Assembly: GCA_034769895.1 (NCBI GenBank)
Contig: CM068367.1
Coordinates: 1,312,945,046-1,313,009,045 of the forward strand
Direction of reading: 5' to 3'
Length of the DNA: 64,000 bases
From: Magicicada septendecula
Taxonomy: Eukaryota > Arthropoda > Insecta > Hemiptera > Cicadidae
Part shown: positions 16,178 through 30,003 of the stretch, piece by piece
Layout: the number at the start of each line of letters is the position of its first letter
Position numbering within the stretch: the first letter of the stretch is position 1
Program-made: the position numbers and the translations under genes
Notes under the pieces: generated by a model
Databases searched by the model: none
Seen by the model: the letters and a program-made list of their open reading frames with translations, nothing else
Told to the model about the DNA's origin: nothing

Positions 16178-18437
16178 ACTAGCAAAATACCCGTGCTTCG
16201 CTACGGAGTTTCACGTTGTACGTAATTGTACAATTATTGCTCGCTTAATAGTATAGCATTAGATAGATTGTACAAATTCTCAACTCTTAGTTTGTTTATT
16301 TGCATTCATAGCAACAGCTATTTATTATTTATTTCGAGAAAATCGTTAGAGCCGTTTCCGAGAAAAAAAAGGACATACATTTATTAATTAATTGAACTTC
16401 GAAATTTTCTCGACTGTAAGAACCTGCAAACAACGAAGTTTTTCAATTTAAAACAATGATTAAAAACTCAGAACTAAATGTATTCGGGGTTTCCAGTAAA
16501 CTGAGATGTCAACCACTTCATTTACAAAGTATGCAATTCCCGCGATAAATTTCATTATTTGGTTTTTTGCCCCTTAGGAGTGAAAGTTTTTAAAACCGTT
16601 TCTTATTGAGCACCTAAGACCTATGATGAAGCTACGTTCAAAGTTTCATTGATATCCATTCAGTGATTTCAGAGATATCGTGATCAGTGAGTCAGTCAGT
16701 GGTATTTGGCTTATATAGATATCTATATCTAGCCGATTTACCCAGCGTTGCTCGGGTTCATAATTTATTCATAGGCTCATAAGCACCTATTCTTGTTCTA
16801 ACGTTATATTACTTGTATATTGTATAATCTTCCTTATATTGTTACGTTCGCATTCTCACTGGAGGAATACTCTGTAGTGCACCTGTTTAAGAACATGTCA
16901 TAAACTGTATTCTTATATCTGGAGAAGAATTCTGTTGCGCGTGATGCTCCTGCTCGATTTCTAACTCTGGGAGAGGGCGAACAGCTAAATTAGTTTTCAA
17001 TAAAATGTCTACAGTACTTGCACGCGCTGCGTATTTACTGTCTTTTATAATTCATTGTGTTAATGTTGAAATAAGGCATTTGTTAAATTAGTGTCTCTTA
17101 AACTTATTCTAACAATACAATACCTCTATAGATTTCAGCTTATCAATTTTTAAATTCAAACTGAAGCAAGTGCATTTATATTGTCTGAACACTATGATCT
17201 GAATACATTTGCTATCAAAACTTTGTTTTTTATACTCGCTTATAACTTACTTCGATCTTAACTTATCCACTTTTAAATTCAAACTGAAACAACTATGAAT
17301 TCACACACTATTAAGAAGTTTCTTAAGATGCATATACCACCTTTGATATCATAACCTATATCTTTATTTATAAGAACCGTGGACTCTGGCCCCGCCGTCT
17401 TTCGCAGGATCCGACCTAAGACTCCCCGGATTCCGTGGATGAACTCCGGGGAAGGCCCGTCGGACGACTCCCGTGCTATTTCCTACGCGGGAGACTTCCA
17501 CCGATGCTATGGTAACCAGAATCTATTCTATTAGGTTGCCATAGTAACCAGATCTAATAGTTTTTAAGACCTAAAGGACCCCCCAAAGGATCGTATCGAA
17601 AAAACACTTGTCCTGTGTGGTTCTCCCGTTGCGTAAAATATTTGTGCCAAGTTTGGTTGAAATCGGTTCAGTGGTTTAGGAGGAGATGTGGAAGACCCCA
17701 AAGAACCCCCCAAAGGACCCCATAGAAAAAAAACACCTATCCTATGTTGGTTCTCCCGTCGCGTAAAATATTTGTGCCAAGTTTGGTTGAAATCAGTCCA
17801 GTGGTTTAGGAGGAGATGTGGAAGACCCCAAAGAACCCCCCAAAGCACCCCATCGAAAAAACACCTATCCTATGTTGGTTCTCCCATTGCGTAAAATAAT
17901 TGTGCCAAGTTTGGTTGAAATCGGTCCAGTGGTTTAGGAGGAGATGTGGAAGACCCCAAAGAACCCCCCAAAGGACCCCATCGAAAAAAGCACCTCACCT
18001 AGGTTGGTTCTCCCATCGCGTAAAATATTTGTGCCAAGTTTGGTTGAAATCGGTCCAGTGGTTTAGGAGGAGATGTGGAACATACATACATAGATACATA
18101 CATAAAATAGGGGGGGGGTTTGCCCCTTAGGAGTGAAAGTTTTAAAAACCATTTCTTAGTGAACACCTAAGACCTATGATGAAGCTATGTTCAAAGTTTC
18201 ATTGATATCCATTCAGTAGTTTTTGCTCTACGTTGATTCTATATCAGTTAGTCAGGCAAACTTCCCCCCCCTTTTTTCCCCCTTTAAAGGTCGAATTTCC
18301 AGAAATCCCTTCTTAGCGGATACCTACATCACATAAGGAACCTACATGCCAAATTTCAAGTTTCTAGGTGTTATAGTTTCGGAGATTTCGTGATGAATCA
18401 GTGAGTCAGTGGTATTTCTCTTTTATATATATAGATT
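16178..18437 (+). repeat. Unclassified dispersed repeat, composite (CCCGTGCTTCGCTACGG family)
   Basis: It opens with a block containing ATACCCGTGCTTCGCTACGG that recurs at 37651-37700. A second similar head (ACCCAGCGTTGCTCGGG) lies at ~16740. Blocks around CCCCTTAGGAGTGAAAG are present twice (~16570 and ~18122). The tail is TTTATATATATAGATT. Between lie four degenerate ~120-bp tandem units (~17575-18090) built on AAGTTTGGTTGAAATCGGTC, shared with 37870-38245. Apparent ORFs are translations of these units. A retroelement or other dispersed repeat with internal tandem units is likely; I cannot assign the class. Confidence 0.5.
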
Positions 18438-19125
18438 AAGAAAACATTCCAAAATTCATTAAAAAGTGCATAAACTGGGCCCAGTTATATCCAGTTGAAT
18501 TTTATGTCCAGGCGATTATTCAGAGTTTCTCAGACATTTTAGAAATTTCGAAAAACAGATTGAAGATGGTAATTTTTTCATGATATTAAAGTTCTTGTCA
18601 TACTGTCAGAAGATCTGAATCGGTTTTGAAATTAAGTATGATAATTTATGAGTTCTTTGATTTCCACATACACTGAAGAAAAAAGAAAAAACGCCTACTT
18701 TAATTCTCACATGAAAATGATAGTGATATTTTACAGGGAGACTTCCTTTGAATTTATTTGAGGGAAACTTCCAGTACTGAGAAATGAGGTTATATTTTGA
18801 ATAGTATTTTAGTTTGTTGAAAGGCATTATAAAGATTTTTAAAAATTATGTTTCCTTATTTTAAGTCACCCATTTTACACCTTGACAAGGTTTGAAAATG
18901 TAATTTTGTTACTTCGCTCAATGAACTAAACTGTCTATATGTTGCCAACATATTTCAAAGTGGCGGCCACCTAGTACAAATATTTTGAGTTTACAGTTGA
19001 ATAAGAATTCTTGCATAATTGTAAGCGGAAAAAATCACCTATTTATAATTTTAAGTTTTGAAAGTGGGTCCAGTATTATAATTATGGGATTTAGCAAGCT
19101 ATAAAACTAAACTAAAAGCTTTTAC
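18438..19125. other. Anonymous DNA
   Basis: No coding or repeat feature is recognised between the dispersed repeat and the (CA)n tract. Confidence 0.5.
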
Positions 19126-19298
<173 letters not shown>

Positions 19299-19477
19299 CA
19301 GGTAAAACTGTATTACAGATTGTTAAACAATACTAGTCTTCACTAGTGTTAAATGGAGGATACTTATGTCAGTTACTAGTTTACATGTAAAAAAAAAAAA
19401 ATGTTTAAATTACTGTTATTTCTTATTCATGATAAATCACGTGGTCCTTACATTGTTCTAATACATGTCTGATGGTA

Positions 19478-20088
19478 CACTAAAAACTCGTTTATCCGAA
19501 TCGCGTTTATCCGACAATCCGGTTAATCCGAAACAATTTTTAGTAATTTAAAAATACACAAAAGCATTTTCCTGTAGCTATAATCTATATTTAATAACGT
19601 AGACAAGCAGTTCCACGTGATATAAAGTAGAAAGTCAATAATCAGAACTAATTGGGATAAGGGGTACTCCGAATTATCAATTTGTTCAAATTTTCGAACA
19701 TAAAGTATTATGTTCATATATTGTAAACATAAAGTAACATAAACATAAATGTAAACATTGAAAGTTCCCGTGCAGAACTTCTAACAATGAAACGACTTCG
19801 AGATTGGGGAGCCAGCAAACGAGCTTCAGAGTTTAGGCAAAAAACTACGATTGATTATGGTATGAACAAGGAAGCAATAGGACTGTTCCAATACTGTAGA
19901 AACTATAATATACAGTGCGGTGCCATTTTATAGTTTATTATGTCATCTTCACTGTAACTAACTTTTAAATTATTATTATTAAATAAAGTTCCTGTACTTA
20001 CATTATATATATTATTATTTAAATAAAAGTTTCCGTTTATCTGAAACGGGCACGGTCCCATCAAATTCGGATGAATGAGTTTTTAGTA
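19478..20088 (+). mobile_element. Pogo/Tigger-like internal-deletion derivative (611 bp)
   Basis: The termini are inverted repeats: left CACTAAAAACTCGTTTATCC, right reverse complement TACTAAAAACTCATTCATCC, continuing to CGAAT. TA dinucleotides flank the element at 19476-19477 and 20089-20090, as expected for pogo/Tc1-type insertion. Near 19787-19865, plus strand, a short reading frame (KRLRDWGASKRAS, then KTTIDY) resembles the C-terminal tail of Tigger transposases. The rest of the transposase is missing. It would have moved only with a full-length relative. Confidence 0.7.
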
Positions 20089-21814
<1,726 letters not shown>

Positions 21815-22782
21815 TTTTCAGATTGATCCCATTGAAAATAAGGGGAAAGCAGGATTTGAATGTTCACAATTTTGAAAAAGTTTCAGAAATCCATGTAGGG
21901 TATCAAATTGATAAGAATTTTAACCAGATCTGAATACAATGTTCAGTGTGTGCAATTTCAAACTTTTAGGGTACCTGAGTCTAAAAAAGGATAAATTAAC
22001 GTTTGTGGAAAGTTGTAAAAAAAAATCCATGTGGGTTAGGAATTTTTACCCATTCCGAATGTAGCATTTACTCTGAAAATTATTCAGCTTGATGGGCACC
22101 ATGGGCCAAAATTGAAAGTCGAAATTTGGAAAAATTGTAATAGTCTATATGGTGCATAAAAATTTAAGGAATTTTATTAAAAGTACTAACATTTATCTTT
22201 AATAATTTGTCAAATTAAAATCTGTTAACACCCTTAGCAAATTTTGGACCACTTCCTCTAAATATGTGCTCACTTCCTCCCAAGTGTTTCTTTTCCAACT
22301 CTAAGAAACATTCAGACAAAAGAATTTTACTCATGGCTTTAAAAAATTAAAATGCATTAATTTGATTTTTATCTAATTATAAATGTGTTTCGTTCAAAAC
22401 AGTGAGCAATATTGCAGTTTAGGGAGCTTACTAGTAATAGTGATTTTAAATAAAGAATTCAACAATACTGTCATCTAATCAAATGAAAGCCTTTTAAATA
22501 AAGGCCAAAGGAACTGTGGTTACCACCTTTGCAAACATGGTATTTTAGTTTATTCAGGTCAACGATTATGGTGTATTGTGCCACACTGTGTACAAACATT
22601 TTCAAGTACTATGCAGAAATATATTACATTCATATCCCCCCACATTATTTTTGTATATTTTTATTTTATTATATATTCTGATGATGATAGTTAAAACTGT
22701 CAAGACATTGTAAAATATTCTAAAAATGTATAATATATTAATTTAAGAAAACTGTTAGTTATTACTAATAAAATAAATATAT
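21815..22782. other. Anonymous AT-rich DNA
   Basis: Nothing coding or repetitive is recognised in this interval. Confidence 0.5.
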
Positions 22783-23366
22783 TATTACGACGGTCTACTT
22801 GATCGTCGTAGATACAGTGGAAAACAAAATAAGTACAAGACGCCAATTAAGTCACCAATCACTAGCTTTAATTTTTACAGTTAAACAGTTCGTAATTAAC
22901 AACTCAGTCTCTTACAGCAAATCAAATATAAATTGTTCACACGCAATAAAATGTCACTAATATTAAACACAATTGTATTACAATTATACCGCCCGATTAT
23001 AAAATCAACACTTCACTAACAACCACTTGAATTACCACCACTGCGACATTAATTATTACGTACACAGTAATGTCGCCCGATAATAACTCTCGAAACGAAC
23101 TGTAAATATATCACAGCTATACTGAAACTTAAGGCCGCTGCCGCCATGTATTTATACCTGCGCTCACAGAGCAGAATGTTCCTAATTGCATCTTAGTGCT
23201 GGTGTGAACTACGTAATTAACTGCGGCCTTGACACAGTCCGCGCGGCTGGCGCCTTCGAGAAACCTCTAGAAAATGCATCGACAAGCACGTTACGCCACA
23301 CGCATTACATCAAGATTCTTCTGGCACATTCGACAAACACGTAGATTGTTCTGTGATGTCATAACA
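22783..23366 (-). repeat. 3' LTR of the deleted gypsy element
   Basis: Read on the minus strand it starts TGTTATGACATC immediately after GGAGGGGGCAG and runs about 584 bp to a GTCGTAATA end that nearly mirrors the start (GTCATAACA). The terminal CA is not preserved, so the left boundary is approximate. Confidence 0.65.
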
Positions 23367-23377
23367 CTGCCCCCTCC
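23367..23377 (-). other. Polypurine tract of the deleted gypsy element
   Basis: GGAGGGGGCAG (minus strand) abuts the TG start of the LTR. Confidence 0.65.
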
Positions 23378-24329
23378 TTAAGCCTGTTCGTCCCGAACTG
23401 GCAAACCGTCTCCAAAGTAATACTCGACCAGGTGATCTAGGTGGATGTCCTTGCGAAAGATAATTCTCCCTTTCTTCGAATTCAGTCTCTTGTGATCCGA
23501 ACATCACGTTCCCAGGAATTCGAGTCTTCCGCTCAACCACTAGTTTCGCTGGAATCACTCCCGTTGGATCATGTACTGATGACCTAAACACCACTGGCTG
23601 ATCCAAGTTTGTTTGGTTCTCATCAACAACCTTTTGCGTAACCTCATCTTCAGCCACTTTGCCCTCAGGCACTTCTATCAGCTCAGGAACAAGCAAGAGT
23701 TTTGTCTCAACACGCATAGTTGGTTTTCCAGTCACTTCTTTTGCCGTTTCACATATTTGTACTTCCTCTGCTAGTTCTTCTTCCATTTCCGCCTGGAATG
23801 GGAAATGTTCCCCTTGACATGACCGGTTGACTTCTTCTTCAGCCAATGCCACTTGCTTAATCGAATGGTTGGTTGACCCTGTCATTTTAGCCATGCAAAG
23901 CTTTATCTTCTCTTGGCCAACCTTCAGGACATTCTCTCTTAAGTCCACAACGAATCCGTAGGCATTCATAATGTCCATGCCAAGAATCACTTCATCGACA
24001 ATGTCTGCAACGAGCATTTGGTGGCTAAACTCGAGAAGATCCAGGCGTACACGTACGTCTACCTTCCCTAGCACCTTGATGGGGCTTCTAGTCACAGTCT
24101 GTATTGTACAAGAGCTAATTAGAGGTTGGCGGTTGCTGATTAAGTCAGGGCGCACAATGGACACCGTTGTGCCCGTGTCAGCTGTAAATGATGTTGGTTT
24201 ACCTTCCGCAAATCCATTAACAATCAAGTTTCCACTGGTCTTATGTTGCGTGGAAACTGTGTGCTGTTCTGGGGCTTTACTTATCCAATTGGTGCGATCA
24301 CTTTCTTCTCTCGGTATCTTCTTCTCCCA

Positions 24330-24371
24330 ACAGTCTACCTGTAGATGACCACGTTTTCCACAGTTGTAACA
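24330..24371 (-). other. CCHC zinc knuckle of gypsy Gag
   Basis: It reads C-x2-C-x4-H-x4-C on the minus strand and is in frame with the downstream protease. It marks the nucleocapsid domain. Confidence 0.85.
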
Positions 24372-25299
24372 TTTCGGTCTTCAGTCTTTTTCAAATCATT
24401 GTGATCTCTTGAATTTCTGAATTGTGTGTCCGACAACATTGTTTTTCTGCACCCATCGTAACGGCAATGTGATGGCACAAACCCATTAATGTAGCAGGAT
24501 GCTGACTTGGCAGCTTCAAACTCTAGGGTGTGAACAAGAGCTTCTGAGCTATTTCGGTGTTTTGCCATTCGTAACACTTGCTGAAATTCACAATCTCCGA
24601 TGCCATCAATAAATGTGCACCGCAAACCTTACTTGGAAGTCTTCTGGTGCTTCAGGATAGGCGAATCTAATCAATCTGTCGATTCTTGCTTCAAACTCTT
24701 GAAGACTATCCCCGGAACGTTGTCGTCTTGTTCTCAACTGAGCTTAGTACACCTCTCGCAAATGTTTATCACTGTAGCGTAATTCTAGAGCTTTTATCAA
24801 CTCGGCATAGATGTTCTGGCTGTCAGGTGGGACTTTCTGTAGTAGTTCCGTTGTGGGTCCTTTTAATGCGAGAACGAGTGAGACTGCCTTGCCTTTCTCT
24901 GTCCAATTATTTGCGCATGCAGCAGCTTCAAATTGGTGGAGGTACGTTGCCCAGAGACTGCTTCCAACAAAGGTTGTAGCTTTGACATGAACTGTCCCTA
25001 CTGTAAGCAAAGTGACTTTCTCTATTAACTTATTTTCTGCGTCTTTTCTGTCTTTATAATTGGTACAGTCTGTTCACAAAGTTGTTTTGGTTGTAACTTC
25101 AGGCACTGCTTGACTTCATTTTTAATCTGCTCTTTTATATTTGTAATCGAGTCTTCTATTTTTGTTGAAATAGCTTTTTCTACACTCGTGACTGATTTTT
25201 CTACTTCAGCTATTTTATTAGACATCGATTCTTCAACAATCGACACAGATTTTTCTACTTTAGCTATTTTTAATGTCATTGATTCTTCTCCCTCTGATA

Positions 25300-25440
25300 C
25301 TTAAGGCCACTGCCGCCATGTATTTATACCTGCGCTCACAGACCAGAATGTTCCTAATTGCATCTTAGCGCTGGTGTGAACTATGTAATTAACTGCGGCC
25401 TTGACACAGTCCACGCGGCTGGCACCTTCGAGAAACCTCT
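25300..25440 (-). repeat. Truncated 5' LTR fragment of the deleted gypsy element
   Basis: It matches 23128-23268 over ~140 bp with few changes. It is the U3/TATA portion only and joins the gag leader abruptly at CTTAAG. Confidence 0.75.
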
Positions 25441-25778
25441 CGAATTTTAACTTTTTTTTTTTTTACTGTGGTAGCATGTAAAACTGTATGGTTAGGAAGA
25501 TGACTTGGACTCACCCAGGCAATCCATTTTATGACTACCTGAGCCAACTTTGTTAACTTTTGTGATTTAAATTAATGTATTTACCCTTGTTGAAGAGTAC
25601 AAAAGTAGGTTACAAAACATTAATTATACAAAAATAATGGTTTTAAATGGAAAAAGGTGTGATTTTAGGTGTATTTTCTGTTAGCACAGAAATGATCATT
25701 GGGGAGGTTGAACAGTTATTAATTCGGGAAAATTAAAGTTTCTCCTAGTAGAATATTTTGAAATAATCCTACTAGAAG
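25441..25778. other. Anonymous DNA
   Basis: Nothing recognised. Confidence 0.5.
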
Positions 25779-26415
25779 ATATGAGGTTTGATCAAAAAGT
25801 TGTGACACATCTGGTGCATACAGCAGCTGTTATTGTCATCATTATGACGTTTTCTTTTGCCTAGCATGGCAACATTTCTAGCAAGCATTCACTTGCATCC
25901 AGGCGCATTATGGGGCAGGCATTTTCATAAATTATTCTTCCGCAAATCTGGCTGTTTTCTATGAATAGGTTCATACAAATGGTGTAAAATGTCCAAATAG
26001 TTTTTACCACTGCATCTAACAATGACATTTCATGGAACACATAATCTTCGTCTGATAACTATGATCTTCAGCTAATTTATGGCAGTCTTTGAAGCTTGCA
26101 AATCGCTTGTTCATGCACAGAATTTCTCGCCAGAAGCCTTCTGAACACGTTTACCAGGACAGAGCAGTTTATCTCATAGTTTACACAAAATTTAATTCAT
26201 GTTCTTCATTGCAGAATGACAAAAAAAAAATTGCCTAATACACCTAAGGATGACTTGCTCAGTTAGCTGTGAAATCTAAACTATGCATGAAATAGGGCTA
26301 ACATTTTAGACGATTGTCATTAACATGTGTACCAACATCACATAAAAACAGTTTTTTAATCGGAGATTTGTAGCAGGAAATTGCAAAGTTGCACGAACTT
26401 TTTGATCAGATCTTG
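25779..26415. mobile_element. Possible mariner-type non-autonomous remnant
   Basis: Inverted ends share TGATCAAAAAGTT (25791-25803 and its complement at 26399-26411) within longer imperfect arms, resembling mariner termini of the AAAAAGTT type. No intact reading frame lies between them. Class assignment rests on these ends alone. Confidence 0.4.
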
Positions 26416-27990
26416 TATAGTAAATGTTACTTTGTTGTTAGCCATGTACGGTTCAGAAACTTAACATTAACTTATCAGAATATGAGGGAACATTAAAGGT
26501 GTAACATATTAAAATTTATAAGCTTAATAAGGTGAAGAATGACATCTTAAACAACAAGAAATGAATATAAAAGAAAATGTACATGATGAATTGATGAAAA
26601 ATTATGTATTTGTTTTTAAAATGTTTAAATAGAGTTAAGAGTCTTCCAAAAAGTAGGTGAGATAGCATGTACTGATTCACAAGGAAATAAGTAGACTTAG
26701 AACATTTCATAGAGTCTCATACTGACAGAATGGGATTAATACAATGAATAGTGTTAGAAAATGCTAAAAACTACAAGTGGTAGATGCGTGTTTTGTATGA
26801 GAAAGATATGTAACAAGAAGCAGTGGCGTAGTCACGGGAATTACTGAGGGTTCAACCCTCTTTGGGTTTGTCACCGATGAGGCCTTATATATAAAATCAA
26901 GCAAGCGAGTGATTATATAATAGGTAGCAGCTGCAATATAGCATACACAGTGGGATACTATTAATGCTTTCCTACTACTCATAGTATTTAGTGAGCACTA
27001 GCATAAGCCATTAAGAAATTTCAATAGATCCAACAAATAAAAATACTGATTCCTGAAAATATGCCACACTCCAGAGGAAACTGCCAGAAGGAAACTGTCA
27101 ATAGAAAAAAAGGAACGTGTGGATGTGTGTGTCACAAGCATGACCAAAACAGCTGTATTTTCTTTAAGGTCCGAACCATCTTTATCAAACCTTTTTTGAA
27201 CAAGAGAAACAAATGTGTGAAATAAACAAAAATCACAGAGACTTATTTTACTCGCGGAAACTTAAAAAGAAACGTACATAAAACTTCAGATCTCTTTTTT
27301 CGGAATTAATGATTGATATTGGTTTTCAGTACTGTATATTGAAAACCTTTACAGTGTAATAAAGCTTTACATAATATACACAGGCATTGAAAAATTGACG
27401 TGAAAGAGGGTTTTTTTTTAACTACTTTGTAACTTAGTATTCGTGTTAGCTGAATTAAAAATGAAAACCAGTGACGGCAGTATGAAAATAACAATGAGAA
27501 GCATTTCTTCATAAAGGCAAAATAAATGTAGTGGTGAATCCCATTTTGTGAATTGTGTGGTATACCAGATAAAAAGTTTAAATACAGTTATAATTAGTAG
27601 TGTAAATAACACGAGAGTGCAGATTTAATTCAGAAACACTGCTACATTAATTATGTTGCTGCTCACTTGGCACTTGTGACACATTGTGCAAATATTTTCT
27701 TAGCAAAAATAACTAACCACTTAGTTGCTTCACACAAGTTTTTATTAATTCATGACTCAGTTTTTAGTCAATCCAATTGTTTCTGTATTTGTATACAGCT
27801 TTTACAGAGCTCATTCTATAATCGAAAACATACTGTGAATTGATAAAACATTGAAATAACAATATATGTAATTTTTTTAATGTTGCTCCTACATATAACT
27901 AAAGTAGCTAAAGTAGTAATTTAATAAATGTGTCCAATGAGTACCCTTTATTAATCTACTGAATAACCAGTTTATATTAGGACAAAATTT
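26416..27990. other. Anonymous DNA
   Basis: No gene is supported. A CAGTGGCGTAGTC block at 26821 resembles the end of an insect DNA transposon, but no partner end was found. Confidence 0.45.
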
Positions 27991-29233
27991 GATGTTATTT
28001 GAACACTAGAGTTTCTTGGATTATATTGCATCTCCATTTAGCTTGATACACTTTTTCCAGCGATGTTCTAGAGCAGTTATGCCAGACTGATAAGGTGATT
28101 TGTCGAAATTCTCAAAATAGCCATTTACAGCATCGCTGACTTGATTGTTATCCCCAAATCTTTTTCCTCCGAGCCATTTTTTGAGGTTAGCAGAGAGATA
28201 AAAGTCGCTCGGGGCCAAATCTGGCGAGTGTTGTGGGTGAGGAAGCAATTCGAACTTTAATTCATTTATTTTAGCCATTACAACAATTGATGTATGAGCT
28301 GATGCATTGTCTTGGTGAAACAGCACTTTCTTTTTCATTAAATGGGGCCGTTTTTTCTTGATTTCATCATTTAAATCCTGCAGCAAGTTCACATAATACT
28401 CGCCAGTAATTGTTTTTTCCTTTCAAGGTAGTCAATGAACAGTATTCCACGTGCATCCCAAAAAACAGTCGCCGTAACCTTACCAGCATATAAAATTGTC
28501 TGTGGCTTCTTTGGAATTGGTTCACCTTTACGAGTCCATTGTTTTGGCTGTTGTTTGGTCTCAGGAGTGTTGTGGTGGATCCAAGTCTCATAAACAGTTA
28601 TGAATCAACGCAAAAATTTGGTTTGATTGCGCTTATAGAGTGCCAAACAATCGGTTGAAACATCCTCTCAACATTGTTTTTGGTCAGGTATGAGCAAACG
28701 CGGCACCCATCTAGCCCACAGTTTGTCATACTCAAATGTTCGTGTAAATATTACGCACACGTTCCGCTGATATGCCAACAGCCTCTGCCATCTCACTCAC
28801 TTTCACTCTATGGTCTGCCAAAATGATTTTGTGGATTTTTTCGATTGTTTCTGGCATAGTCACTTCAATGGGACGTCCACTGCATGGTTCATTAGGTGTG
28901 GTCGTCCAACCCATTTTAAATTCAGCAATCCAGCGTTTAACTGTTGTATTCGATGGAGAAGAGTCCCCCAACGTTGAATCCAGCTCCTTTTTTATATCGG
29001 TTGCAGTTAAACCCCCTTCAAAAAAAAAAAGAAAAAAAATCACGGTATAAATTTCCAGTTTGTCCATTGTTAAAACAATGCTTGAGGTGCTTACTTCGGT
29101 GGACTGTCAAACTAATACTAAACAGCTGATTGAGTTGAAGATTCGAAGTTCAGCCTATGAGGTATGTAACCATACAACACGATCGAAATAATGAGCATAG
29201 CTGTGTGAGGCCCGGAAATTTTCACCTCGTATA
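27991..29233 (-). mobile_element. Mariner-family transposon remnant
   Basis: The minus-strand 5' terminus reads TATACGAGGTGAAAATTTCC (right end ~29233), followed by an untranslated leader and a broken transposase. No matching inverted terminus is found after the stop at 28021, so the 3' end is lost or badly diverged and the left boundary is approximate. Confidence 0.7.
28021..29067 (-). pseudogene. Mariner (DD34D) transposase pseudogene
   Basis: Minus-strand pieces cover the whole ~345-residue protein: N-terminal helix-turn-helix region (29067-28732; TVKRWIAEFKMG, GRPIEV), a central part spread over other frames, and the C terminus (28392-28021). Catalytic aspartates two and three are present (HQDNASAH; PDLAPSDFYL) with exactly 34 residues between them, which defines DD34D mariner. 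The first aspartate is replaced: the usual DETW motif reads YETW near 28590. At least two frameshifts (around 28730 and 28420) split the frame. It cannot encode an active enzyme. Confidence 0.85.
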
Positions 29234-29386
29234 ATGGCTGTTGTAAATGTGTAGCTTTTATAAGTATAGAACATGAGGATGATAACTGTGTTTGCCTTTG
29301 AACTATTAACTAGTCTTATTTATTGAAGAAATCTGTGTTGCAGTAACATGATTTGCAGAGTGTCCTTGTAAAGTAAGGCTGCCCTA

Positions 29387-29407
29387 TATACGAGGTCACC
29401 TCGTATA
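29387..29407. repeat. Near-perfect 21-bp palindrome of mariner end sequence
   Basis: TATACGAGGT and ACCTCGTATA face each other around a single central base. The arm equals the terminus of the mariner remnant ending at 29233. It may be a residual footprint or a fully collapsed mariner derivative. Confidence 0.55.
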
Positions 29408-30003
29408 GGTTAATCAGAAAATTTAAGAAAAGCCATCAGAACACATCATGCATAATTTAATACAGTATGTATCAGTGGCACCTGGTGTTAAGGTTGTAAG
29501 GTTGCACAACCACCAGTATTTATAGGTCTAACATAACAATGTATATATATATAGACTAAGTGATACAACAAAATTTTTTATGTTGAAACAATCTTATTTT
29601 TCACAGTTATTTTTCAAACGAACTTATTTAGCTACAGCTCGGAAAATGTCGAAATATAATGTTTAACGCAGCACATTACAGACGTGTAAGTTCCGCGCGC
29701 TGCCGGCAGTTGGTTTGCCCGCGGGTGGTTGCTTGACCAGCAAACGCGATCATTGTGATACAACTTGAACACAGCACAGTGCAGTGGTCTCGAACGTCAT
29801 AGTGCGAAATCGGTAGAGCTGCCCTCTAAAATCGGTATATTTGTACCCAAAGTCGGTATATGACAAAAAAAATACAATATTCAATCAAATTCGTTTATTT
29901 ATCAAAAAATAAACTAAAGTCTAATTTACATCAAACGCACTTAAATATAATTATTTTTTACGATCTTTAGGATCATACCAATATTCTTTGGCCATAGCCG
30001 CGG

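Larger units (their letters stand above)
23310..25279 (-). pseudogene. gag-protease remnant of gypsy element (frameshifted, pol missing)
   Basis: Minus-strand reading pieces in order: coiled-coil Gag N terminus (25279-25025, repeated KIAEVEKSV units); Gag core (25010-24744; WATYLHQFEAAA and LALKGPTTELL match the gypsy Gag pattern); a shifted segment (24625-~24400); CCHC zinc knuckle at 24371-24330 (CYNCGKRGHLQVDC); then protease in the same frame (24227 onward; active site TADTGTTV). Adjacent pieces are in different frames, so several indels are present. Downstream of protease is an acidic linker, then an arginine-rich tail running into the LTR. RT, RNase H and integrase are absent. Role when intact: virion-like particle formation and polyprotein processing. 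Confidence 0.8.
22783..25440 (-). mobile_element. Deleted Ty3/gypsy-type element lacking RT and integrase
   Basis: On the minus strand the order is truncated 5' LTR (25300-25440), gag, zinc knuckle, protease, a pol-end tail, polypurine tract (23367-23377), 3' LTR (22783-23366). The two LTR parts share ~140 bp, including a TATA-like GTATAAATAC. Two deletions are inferred: one joins the 5' LTR at CTTAAG directly to the gag leader (loss of R-U5 and PBS), another removed everything between protease and the extreme 3' end of pol. The gag frame is also broken. This copy cannot be autonomous. Confidence 0.8.

Noticed and set aside
17564..18130. ORFs with repeated WLKSVQWFRRRCGRPQ
   Set aside because: Translations of degenerate ~120-bp non-coding tandem units; also at 37865-38398.
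26821..26900. CAGTGGCGTAGTC block as a hAT element end
   Set aside because: No partner end or target duplication was found.
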